From Chlamydiota bacterium (GTDB taxonomy: Bacteria > Chlamydiota > Chlamydiia > Chlamydiales > Parachlamydiaceae): 32,243 nt of DNA. The stretch covers positions 1 through 32,243 of the forward strand of contig JABDGQ010000008.1 of the NCBI GenBank assembly GCA_013285965.1, given 5' to 3'. How positions within the stretch are numbered: position 1 is the first letter of the stretch; each line of letters begins with the position of its first letter. This document shows positions 24,207 to 32,243 of this stretch, one piece after another. A model generated the notes under the pieces. It was given only the letters and a program-made list of their open reading frames with translations, searched no databases and was not told where the DNA came from. Both the position numbers and the translations under genes were made by a program.

Positions 24207-25331
24207 TTAATTCTTAAAAACAATACTTTGCACAAAAAATCTTTTATAAAAATCAATAGCAGCCCCAAGGTAATGGGAGGCTTTTCTATCTTGTCCATTA
24301 GCACTTTTCCATTCGCCTAGGCGCACTACCTCAGTACCTCTATTAGTCATATATGCTTTAACTTCGGCAATGGTTGCCACAAGACCGTAAACGGCTTTAT
24401 CAGTTTTGTTATAAGTTAAAATAGCGCTCTCCATGGCAGCGAGCAAATCAGCTGCTTTAAGTGGTGTTTTACCGTCAAGAATTGCCTCTAGTTGTCCAGT
24501 TTTATTTTCCTTATAGGTCATTTCATAATGCATTTTTTTAAGTTCAGCTAGTACGGCTTGATCTTTAATGGAAAACAAGTGTGCTCCGCATAAAAATAGT
24601 ACTTTATGCACACCATTAGGTACTCTTGGGGTATCGAGCAGATACTGTTGGTTACAGCTTTCTTGCACTACAGCTAATTGTTCAGACTTGAGTCTATCGC
24701 GAATTTCAAAACCGCCAAACTCTCTTGATTGCACACGTCCTGGGCCTTGTCTTGAACGATTGCCAATATCACCAGCTTCGCAGTCTTCTAGGTTAATATT
24801 TCCAAGAAAATCGGGATTTAATTCTAATTCTGCCTGAATATTAGTTAACAATGCTGTTTGAGCAGTATTACCTTCCTCAATTTGGGAAACAGTTTTTGAA
24901 ATAATACGAAAATAAGAAGCGTGGGTTCTTAAATTTTCCTCAATCTCTACAATTTTAGCTGGAACATTTTCACTAGCATAGTCTGGATGTCCTTCTTGTA
25001 GGCGCGCCCATGCTGAACGTAGGAGAAAAACATCGATGATGCCGTTTTCTTCGGCAATTATAAATATTCTTGTTAAGAAATCCTTTACTTTTTCACCTTT
25101 GTTTGGCTCTATTTTATCACCCATTTGCGGAAATAAGGAGACTGCAAAGCAGATAATGCGAGCACTTGGACCACCGGAACCCCAGTCAACCAGCATAAAG
25201 ACGGTCTTAGCAGTTAGATGTACTAAATTGTCTATATTTTTGTCAACAAAGCCTACTGGCCCTTTTGGGCCTATTACTACAGAACCGTTATCAGCAAGAT
25301 GATACATGCTTAAGTTTGTGTTTGTTTCCAT
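24207..25331 (-). CDS. Hypothetical protein, no recognised family
   Basis: 374 residues, no signal peptide or clear membrane segment. The N-terminal 100 residues include a glycine-containing hydrophobic stretch (KTVFMLVDWGSGGPSARIIC, then FAVSLFPQMG). The middle (120-180) is Glu-rich and helical. A segment near 190-205 is Gly/Arg-rich (GDIGNRSRQGPGRVQSREFG). The C-terminal half has VHKVLFLCGAHLFSIKDQA and a long helical region. GGAG lies about 12 bases before the ATG. It stands alone between the plus-facing hairpin at 24155 and a 510-base divergent intergenic region. I cannot assign a function; an effector-type protein is possible from context only. Confidence 0.65.
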   Translation of the reverse strand: METNTNLSMYHLADNGSVVIGPKGPVGFVDKNIDNLVHLTAKTVFMLVDWGSGGPSARIICFAVSLFPQMGDKIEPNKGEKVKDFLTRIFIIAEENGIIDVFLLRSAWARLQEGHPDYASENVPAKIVEIEENLRTHASYFRIISKTVSQIEEGNTAQTALLTNIQAELELNPDFLGNINLEDCEAGDIGNRSRQGPGRVQSREFGGFEIRDRLKSEQLAVVQESCNQQYLLDTPRVPNGVHKVLFLCGAHLFSIKDQAVLAELKKMHYEMTYKENKTGQLEAILDGKTPLKAADLLAAMESAILTYNKTDKAVYGLVATIAEVKAYMTNRGTEVVRLGEWKSANGQDRKASHYLGAAIDFYKRFFVQSIVFKN

Positions 25332-25841
25332 AGAAGCAAAACTCCAATTTTAAAAATTAAATTTTATTTATATAAACAGAATATCTACAAAAGTTTGAGT
25401 AGACAGGCTGTTGCGTCTTATAATAGCACTTTTGCATTGTCCAAGTTTAATTTCAGGCTCTAGAAAGCACTGAAAACTCTATTTAATCTATCTATATTGT
25501 GTAATTATAAAGCGCATATAAAGAAATAACATTCTATATATTAAATTGCAACGGCTGTTAAAAAAATAATTGTAGCAAATTAAAATAAACTATTACACCT
25601 GGCACAATTAAATTAATTAATTGAAAAAGGTGTTTAGAATGTCAAAAAGTGCTACCCAAACTCTGTTTAAAATTTAATTTTGTTGTTAATAATTAAAATT
25701 AAATATTACTTACATAATAAACAATTCTATTTTTTAAAACTACTTTGTGTATAAATATTTGCTTTTTTTGTTAATTTTTTAATTTGGTTTTGTTGTATAA
25801 TAAAAGAAAGTCAACGTATTTTTTGATTAAAAGGGGATATT
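25332..25841. other. Divergent AT-rich intergenic region
   Basis: No substantial gene. A 13-codon open frame (25639-25677) with an AAAGGTG ahead of its ATG could be the start of a lost gene but is too short to call. A TATAAT box (25796-25801, in TTTTGTTGTATAATAAAAG) lies about 40 bases before the start at 25842 and is its likely -10. AAGGGG lies eight bases before that ATG. Confidence 0.45.
25796..25801 (+). promoter_or_regulatory. -10 box of the hypothetical gene at 25842
   Basis: TATAAT within TTGTTGTATAATAAAAG, about 40 bases ahead of the start codon, resembles the TTTTTGTATAAT boxes before the two large paralogs. Confidence 0.4.
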
Positions 25842-26894
25842 ATGAGTATTAATAATATGATCAATTGTGTAGTTCATTTAGCCTGCCAGTCGGAAACTCA
25901 GAATAAACATTACTCTTATGTAAAATTAAATGAGAATAAAGAATTTGTCTGTGTCGATAAACAGGATGCAAAACTTAATGATCTTGATCTTTTCATACAA
26001 AAATTATCAGAATCAATCACAAATATGAAAAAAGAAGATTTAAATACTGTTAAAACAGCTCTTCAAATGATTAATGGTAGGATTGTAAAAAAAATGGAAC
26101 CAAATTTTCTTACTAAAATTTGGTTAAGCCTATTTGGTGGCTTGCATAAAGAAGAATTAACCAGTCTTCATAATAAAATTAATAATGTTATTTCACAAAT
26201 TGATGATGAAAATAATGGGCTTGTTTTAACTAACCAACATGCTCGCTGCAAATTTTTTTCTGAATTTAAAGATATTTTTTCTACCACGCCAAAAGCTTTG
26301 ACAAGAAATGAAGCTATTTTAGTGGAAAATATCAGTAAAAAGATTTGGGATTCAAAAAACATACAAAATTTACCTGATAGTGATAAGTATGCGGAATACA
26401 AAAAATTAATGACTGAATTTTATATTGGTACCCATATGCTTTTTGAGGAAGAAGAAAATAATTCATTGCTTAATACTCTTTCTACAAATGCACAAGTTGA
26501 AGAGCGTTATTCATCTCATTATGGGAGGATTGGTGGGGAAAAGCAACATCATATCCGTGGTGCCCAAATTCCTGAAGCACTGTTTCATGAAGGATTTTTT
26601 GCCGTAAAAAAAGCGGATAACAAACCATTAGTAGGCAAATATTTTAAAAATCTAACGGCTGAGCAACAATCCGACGCCAAAGCTAAAAAGTTTTTTTGGA
26701 TTCAAACTGAACGAACTCCCGATGGTCCAGATTTAAAAAGTTTAATTTATCATCGTACCGTTGATTTTGTGCAGTACATTTTTTTAAAACATGTTCTAAG
26801 ATCAGAACGTCCCCAAATAGCTACTTACAAAGCTGCACAGGGGAGAGGATTGCCTGATTCCAATCCAATTGTAGTTGAACTCAATGCCAAATAA
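25842..26894 (+). CDS. Hypothetical protein, effector-like composition
   Basis: 350 residues, no recognised family, no Sec signal peptide or membrane segment. The first 150 residues are Asn/Lys-rich and helical. A short aromatic block sits near 90-102 (FLTKIWLSLFGG). A Lys/His-rich middle follows, then a more conserved-looking C-terminal part (HYGRIGGEKQHHIRGAQIP, TPDGPDLKSLIYHRTVDFVQ). It ends five bases from the convergent monooxygenase gene. The divergent neighbour at 24207-25331 is also unassigned. Chlamydial secreted proteins often look like this, but nothing in the sequence proves secretion. Confidence 0.65.
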   Translation: MSINNMINCVVHLACQSETQNKHYSYVKLNENKEFVCVDKQDAKLNDLDLFIQKLSESITNMKKEDLNTVKTALQMINGRIVKKMEPNFLTKIWLSLFGGLHKEELTSLHNKINNVISQIDDENNGLVLTNQHARCKFFSEFKDIFSTTPKALTRNEAILVENISKKIWDSKNIQNLPDSDKYAEYKKLMTEFYIGTHMLFEEEENNSLLNTLSTNAQVEERYSSHYGRIGGEKQHHIRGAQIPEALFHEGFFAVKKADNKPLVGKYFKNLTAEQQSDAKAKKFFWIQTERTPDGPDLKSLIYHRTVDFVQYIFLKHVLRSERPQIATYKAAQGRGLPDSNPIVVELNAK

Positions 26895-26899
26895 ATTGG

Positions 26900-28552
26900 C
26901 TATGTATTGAGAGTATTAAAATAATCTTTTATTGGCTCAAGGTCTGCTATTGTATCATAGGGACCACAATAGCCGATATAGCCGTCTGGACGAATTAAAT
27001 AAACAGTCCCATTTCCATAAAATTCTTTAATTTGATTTTGTGTATCATCAAAGAACGTTTCAGCAGGTAAGTTTATTTTTTGAAATTCTTGAGGGCGCAT
27101 AATAAAAAGATTTACTATGCCATCGTACTTATTTTTAAAATTTAAAAATTCGGCAATCTCTCTTTCGGAAATTTTAAGAGCATTTTTTACTACTAATAGA
27201 ATAAAGCAAATACTTTCTTTCCATATGTTAAAGATACTAGTTTTATCCCCTTTGTAACATAAGTAAGCATTAGGAGCTCGCATACCAGCTTTTAATTTAA
27301 GCGCTCTACTTTTTTTTTGTTTTATCCACCTACTTTGAGGATAAGCGATGTTGATTTGGGACAACGTATTGACGATTATTTTTTTGAAAACAGTAAAGGC
27401 ACCAAAAAAAGCGATAAGGCCGTTTCTTAAATAAAATAAAAAAGGGGAGCGTGTTAGTGCAAAATTGGTGGCTTTTTCAGTGCCATGCAGTAAGTTTTTT
27501 CCAACCCAATGACGTTCTTCATGATAGCTTTCAAGTAAATAATCTTTAGCTTGCCCTTTGGATACTAAAGCTAATTTCCAACCGAGATTAAATGCATCTT
27601 GCAATCCTGTATTCATTCCTTGTCCACCCACCGGGCTGTGAATATGAGCGGCATCGCCAACCAAAAAAAATCTCTTTTGTTGATAATGTGAGACCATTCT
27701 ACTATTGATGTTGAAATTTGTCATCCAAATGGCTTTTTTTACAACAGCTTGTGAATCAGCATATTGGTGGATGATTTGCGCAACCTTTTCTAAAGTGGGA
27801 GCAGCGAGTAAATTAGCCGAGATTTCGCCATGTGGAAGGTTTTGCTTGTTTTCTTTTAATAAATCCAATACCTCTTGGGTTTGAAAAATGAGACGCACAC
27901 GTTTGTTTTCGGGCAAAGGAATAGCTGCTAGCAAACCTGATCTATTTAAAAAGGCAAAGACGCTGTTGCGTGCATATTTCCATTCCAATTCAATATCAGC
28001 CAGTGAGAAAATTTGCGGGAATGACAATCCTTCAAACGTTTGGTTCGTTTGTTTGCGTACTATACTGTGAGCACCATCACACCCAATAAGCCAGCGCGCC
28101 TGGCTATAGTCAATTTCACCGGTAACATTATTGCGTGTTGTTACTGTTATTTTTTGCTCATCTTGCGTGCAAGCCAATAATTCAATTTGCCGCTCTACCA
28201 AACAGCTTCGTTCTTCCAAATGTTTAATTAAAATTTTCTCAAATTTATTTTGCTCAAGTGAAAGGACAAACTTGAAAGGGGAGGCGATCAGATCAAGTGT
28301 GATATTTGCTAATGCTTTCTGCTGGCTATAGGGGGCAAATTTTTCAATTTTTAATCCTTGTGCAAGACAAGTATCTGCAAGGCCTAGACACATCAAGATT
28401 TCCAAAGTGCGTGCTTGGATGGCAATGGCTTTGGAGTGAAAACTTGGGGTGGGTGATTTGTCTATCAGGCGGCATGTTAGCCCCTGTCTTATTAATTCAG
28501 CCGCCATAAACAGACCGCTGGGTCCTGCGCCAACAATAAATGCATCAATCAT
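26900..28552 (-). CDS. FAD-dependent aromatic-ring monooxygenase (PheA/TfdB type)
   Basis: 550 residues. A group A flavoprotein hydroxylase that would add one oxygen to an aromatic substrate using NAD(P)H and O2. VGAGPSGLFMAAEL (7-20) is the ADP-binding GxGxxG of FAD. GCDGAHSIVRK (157-167) is the DG motif that contacts FAD and NAD(P)H. FFLVGDAAHIHSPVGGQGMN (295-314) is the GD motif binding the ribityl chain. The C-terminal 120 residues correspond to the thioredoxin-like domain of phenol hydroxylase-type enzymes. Substrate is not decidable. No pathway genes adjoin it, so it may act on a host or antibiotic-like compound. It looks like an accessory acquisition. Confidence 0.9.
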   Translation of the reverse strand: MIDAFIVGAGPSGLFMAAELIRQGLTCRLIDKSPTPSFHSKAIAIQARTLEILMCLGLADTCLAQGLKIEKFAPYSQQKALANITLDLIASPFKFVLSLEQNKFEKILIKHLEERSCLVERQIELLACTQDEQKITVTTRNNVTGEIDYSQARWLIGCDGAHSIVRKQTNQTFEGLSFPQIFSLADIELEWKYARNSVFAFLNRSGLLAAIPLPENKRVRLIFQTQEVLDLLKENKQNLPHGEISANLLAAPTLEKVAQIIHQYADSQAVVKKAIWMTNFNINSRMVSHYQQKRFFLVGDAAHIHSPVGGQGMNTGLQDAFNLGWKLALVSKGQAKDYLLESYHEERHWVGKNLLHGTEKATNFALTRSPFLFYLRNGLIAFFGAFTVFKKIIVNTLSQINIAYPQSRWIKQKKSRALKLKAGMRAPNAYLCYKGDKTSIFNIWKESICFILLVVKNALKISEREIAEFLNFKNKYDGIVNLFIMRPQEFQKINLPAETFFDDTQNQIKEFYGNGTVYLIRPDGYIGYCGPYDTIADLEPIKDYFNTLNT

Positions 28553-28695
28553 ATTTATCCTTATAATCAGACGTTTAGAAAATAATGTGCAACTTTTCTA
28601 ATCAACATAATGCTCTACACAATCAAATAAATATTTTAAAAAAATCAATGAAAGTCAATTATAAAAACGAGAAGGAATCGTATCTCCTAGACTAA

Positions 28696-30018
<1,323 letters not shown>

Positions 30019-30036
30019 TAACAAACATTTTCTACT

Positions 30037-30072
30037 ACACATGTTGATCTACTCAAATAGATCAACATGTGT
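30037..30072. terminator. Perfect hairpin after the collagen-like gene
   Basis: ACACATGTTGATCTA (30037-30051) and TAGATCAACATGTGT (30058-30072) form a 15-bp perfect stem with loop CTCAAA, 19 bases after the stop. There is no T-run behind it, so it may act as a transcript-end stabiliser or a factor-assisted terminator. Confidence 0.6.
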
Positions 30073-30075
30073 ATC

Positions 30076-30290
30076 TCAATAACTCACATACGCGACGTAC
30101 ATTTTACGCTGATTAGCATCATAGTCAGACTCTTGAATATTTTCATGAGCAACCAATGTAGCAAGAAAGGTCTCATCATTAAAAAAGAAAAGCTGAAGGC
30201 TTTTCTCTGCTATAAAATAGTCTTCTTGATTCTTTAGATTCTTTGACGCTCGCGGTCCTACAAACCAATAAAAAAATTGTAGAGTAAAAA
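30076..30290 (-). pseudogene. Open frame without a start, possible gene remnant
   Basis: The minus strand has an open frame of about 70 codons ending VAYVSY and a TGA (30076-30078). It reads FVGPRASKNLKNQEDYFIAE, then KSLQLFFFNDETFLATLVAH, then ENIQESDYDANQRK. The composition is protein-like, but there is no ATG, GTG or TTG with a ribosome-binding site, and a stop lies just upstream. No family recognised. It is probably the C-terminal remnant of a lost gene; chance is possible. Confidence 0.35.
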
Positions 30291-30465
30291 GTAAATAGAT
30301 AAATATTCATATTCTAATGGGTTTAAATATTAATTTATTGGGCAAGGACAAAGAAGTAAGGTGAGTAATATAATTATATGTTTTAATAATGTGAACAATT
30401 ATGCTATTATGATTGTATATATAGTTTATTAATTTAAAAAAATCTTTTAAGGAGGAGGGGTTGTA
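30291..30465 (+). promoter_or_regulatory. Upstream region of the LRR gene
   Basis: AT-rich. The strong ribosome-binding site AAGGAGGAGG (30449-30458) lies eight bases ahead of the ATG at 30466. TATTATGATTGTATATATAG near 30404-30424 is the best -10 region, not a clean match. Confidence 0.4.
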
Positions 30466-31653
30466 ATGAATGTTGAAATTAAACCAAATCAATTCTTTGT
30501 CATAGAGGATGATGAATTAAAACTAGCGACTGAAAAAGTCGAAGGGATTGTGGCTATTACCGATTATGTGGTGCAACACAGCGCTCTTTTTAGTAAAGAA
30601 ACTGACAAAAATAAACTTAATAATTTAAAAAATAATTTAATTTATTTGCGAGAAAAAGGGGTGCATCATAATGGAAAATTTTTAGTTAAGTTATTTAATA
30701 TAATCTATTTAAGCAATGTTTTTACTAGTTTTAAGGAATGCGATATTAAGTTTTTAGATGATGAAATTAATAAAATTGAAGATAAATTAAAAGAGATCAA
30801 ACCAGTAGTGTCATCTACTTTGCCCGTGGCACAGCTGACCACGTCAACGCCAACCCCAATGCAAACGACTTTGCCATCTGTACAAAGAGTTTCAGAACAA
30901 GCACCTACAGTAGTGTCATCTACTTTGCCAGTGACAAAGCCAATAACAAATAATGATAATACTAATGAGATACTTAAATCCAATGCAACGAAAACAAGCA
31001 ACAGAGCAGGGGAATTCAGAGACTTTTTTAGCCTTTTAACGCAGGAATATAAAAAACTAGAAACCAATAATATAAATAAAGCCAATGCCATTCAAGAAAT
31101 TATTAAATGGTGTATCCCAGAAAAAATTAATGAAAAGGAAATTTCTCCTGAAATGCTCATTAGATTGGAAGGCGGGCGACGGGTTTTTGCTTTATTACAA
31201 AATAATGATCAAAAAACTTTAGATTTAAGTGGTTTTGCTTTAAGAACGCTACCTGAATTTTTATCTACTTCTATTTTTGCAGATAAAATTGAAGTTCTTA
31301 ACTTAAAAAATAATGATATAAGGATGCTAGATTGTAAACCTTTTAAATATTTAAAAGAATTGATAGTAGATGACAATCTAAATTTCTCTGTATTGTATAA
31401 TTTTGAAAACTTGATCAAACTAGAAATTATAAGTCTACGCAATTGTGCAAAATTTCGTACTATTATAAGATCTGAATTTAGTAAGCTTGAGAATTTAAAA
31501 AGCCTAGTGCTAGTAAACACACAACTCGGTGAAGGTGAGGCATTATCAATCACATGGGCGCTTCCTGAAAAAGCCAAAGATGCCGAAATAATTTACACTC
31601 TTCAACCAGAACCCAAACCACTAGAACCATTTTATGAATCGGACGAGGACTAA
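30466..31653 (+). CDS. Leucine-rich-repeat protein with Ser/Thr/Pro linker
   Basis: 395 residues. Residues 1-117 are charged and helical. Residues about 118-170 form a Ser/Thr/Pro/Val linker containing two copies of VVSSTLPV, also visible as a repeated GTAGTGTCATCTACTTTGCC at DNA level. A helical segment (180-240) precedes leucine-rich repeats at about 251-355: LDLSGFALRTLPEF, IEVLNLKNNDIRML, LKELIVDDNLNFS, LEIISLRNC, LKSLVLVNTQL. The tail is acidic (EPFYESDED). There is no Sec signal. LRRs bind proteins and in chlamydia-like and Legionella-like bacteria often belong to secreted effectors; that role here is inference. The ribosome-binding site is very strong. Confidence 0.8.
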   Translation: MNVEIKPNQFFVIEDDELKLATEKVEGIVAITDYVVQHSALFSKETDKNKLNNLKNNLIYLREKGVHHNGKFLVKLFNIIYLSNVFTSFKECDIKFLDDEINKIEDKLKEIKPVVSSTLPVAQLTTSTPTPMQTTLPSVQRVSEQAPTVVSSTLPVTKPITNNDNTNEILKSNATKTSNRAGEFRDFFSLLTQEYKKLETNNINKANAIQEIIKWCIPEKINEKEISPEMLIRLEGGRRVFALLQNNDQKTLDLSGFALRTLPEFLSTSIFADKIEVLNLKNNDIRMLDCKPFKYLKELIVDDNLNFSVLYNFENLIKLEIISLRNCAKFRTIIRSEFSKLENLKSLVLVNTQLGEGEALSITWALPEKAKDAEIIYTLQPEPKPLEPFYESDED

Positions 31654-31880
31654 ATTTCAAGAGATTCTATCAGTATCTTGCAGGCGTAAAGATATGGTTG
31701 TAGCTAATTAACCAGAACTTTGAGTTCAGGTTGCGTCAAAAACTCGTATTAATAGTGAGTGAAATAAACACAATGCAACGTCTGATAATATATATTATGT
31801 TGTATAGTCCTATGTTTTTTATCACAACATGCTAATAATAAATCTTTTGTGTAAAACAAATTTTTACTAAATTTTCTTGA
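31654..31880. other. AT-rich intergenic stretch after the LRR gene
   Basis: An inverted repeat AACCAGAACT-TTG-AGTTCAGGTT (31710-31732, one mismatch) could end the LRR transcript, but it has no T-run. A self-complementary GATAATATATATTATG lies near 31782-31797. No gene seen. Confidence 0.4.
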
Positions 31881-32023
31881 CTCTTTGGAAAAATTGATAT
31901 TTTTTGAGTAGATTTAATCCCAAATTTTAAGAACATATTGGCAACAAGGCCCGAAAAATTAGGGATTAAAGATGCCAAAAAAAGACCAATTTAACAAATA
32001 AATGTAGTTTCGAAAGAAGTCTA
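31881..32023 (+). repeat. MITE-like palindromic repeat, copy D (left end lost)
   Basis: It carries the interior (GGAAAAATTGATATTTTTTG, TTTAATCCCAAATTTTAAGA, TATTGGCAA, GGGATTAAAGATGCCAAAAA) and an intact right end, TTTCGAAAGAAGTCTA (32008-32023). The left terminus is degenerate. Same orientation as copy B. Confidence 0.8.
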
Positions 32024-32034
32024 ATTCTAAAAAA

Positions 32035-32243
32035 TTAGCTATTGTTTGCACTAAGATAATGCCAAATATCGCTTACCACACACTGAGTGTGTAATACAGT
32101 TTTAACATCATGAGCTACATATTCAACATCATGAGCTACATCATGTAAATTAATTATTCTAAGGCTTACTGATAATGGTAAATATGCAATGATCAACGGA
32201 CTAAAGAAGTGCACTGATTGCTCTACAAATTCAGCAATTTTTT
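32035..32243 (-). CDS. Partial gene running off the right edge
   Basis: The minus strand stays open from the window edge to TAA at 32035-32037, giving about 69 residues. They read IAEFVEQSVHFFSPLIIAYL, then PLSVSLRIINLHDVAHDVEY, then VAHDVKTVLHTQCVVSDIW and HYLSANNS. VAHDV is repeated, matching a duplicated CATGAGCTACAT(-) block in the DNA. No family recognised. The start lies outside the window, and the stop is 11 bases beyond MITE copy D. Confidence 0.5.
   Translation of the reverse strand, partial: KIAEFVEQSVHFFSPLIIAYLPLSVSLRIINLHDVAHDVEYVAHDVKTVLHTQCVVSDIWHYLSANNS

Noticed and set aside
25639-25677. 13-codon frame MSKSATQTLFKI with a ribosome-binding-like AAAGGTG
   Set aside because: Too short to support as a gene; kept only as a note in the intergenic entry.
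31660-31735. Terminator after the LRR gene
   Set aside because: The AACCAGAACT/AGTTCAGGTT hairpin has a mismatch and no T-run; noted only as a possible element.

Overview
This is an AT-rich chromosomal window from a Gram-negative, probably host-associated bacterium. Two genes point to the Chlamydiota, most likely an amoeba- or protist-associated 'environmental' chlamydia. One is a secreted S41-type protease matching the chlamydial protease CPAF along its length, with the catalytic His, Ser and Glu in place (18474-20255). The other is a UPF0158-family protein of the chlamydial CT429 type, with an AT-hook and a histone-like tail (12704-13903). Both matches were recognised from memory, without a database search. 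No rRNA, tRNA or CRISPR array was seen.

Layout. Bases 1-3945 are a genomic scrapyard. They hold a fragment of a sensor-kinase 3' end, an IS5-like transposase remnant, an internally deleted IS481-type element, a broken GxxExxY gene with its CTCTGTG flanking repeats, and a tandem duplication of a proline-rich/coiled-coil gene with copies of a small palindromic MITE-like repeat. Bases 3950-5746 carry a PhoR-like histidine kinase with no response regulator beside it. Bases 6190-12638 hold the most novel block: two tandem paralogous proteins of about 850 residues, each with a coiled coil and a C-terminal hydrophobic segment, followed after a perfect terminator hairpin by a coiled-coil protein with a C-terminal J-domain-like HPD segment. 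Bases 12704-17510 are a minus-strand run: RlmK-like 23S rRNA methyltransferase, overlapping tRNA-dihydrouridine synthase, an ABC transporter with an unusually small ATPase domain, and the UPF0158 protein. Bases 17943-22861 form a plus-strand cluster: DUF4019 secreted protein, CPAF-like protease, KefB/YbaL-type antiporter (start overlapping the protease stop) and a DUF2937 membrane protein. Bases 22865-32243 are accessory: oxalate decarboxylase, two unrecognised proteins, an FAD-dependent aromatic-ring monooxygenase, a collagen-like protein with a BclB-type C-terminal domain, a leucine-rich-repeat protein and a gene fragment cut by the window edge.

How it fits together. Housekeeping RNA-modification genes sit among candidate host-interaction genes: the CPAF-like protease, collagen/BclB protein, LRR protein, proline-rich duplicates and the large paralogs. 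Some of these look horizontally acquired, such as oxdC, the BclB domain and the monooxygenase. A roughly 165-bp MITE-like family with ends TAGACTTCTTTCGAAA is spread through the window as full copies, truncated copies and solo ends. One solo end supplies the stop codon of the J-domain gene.
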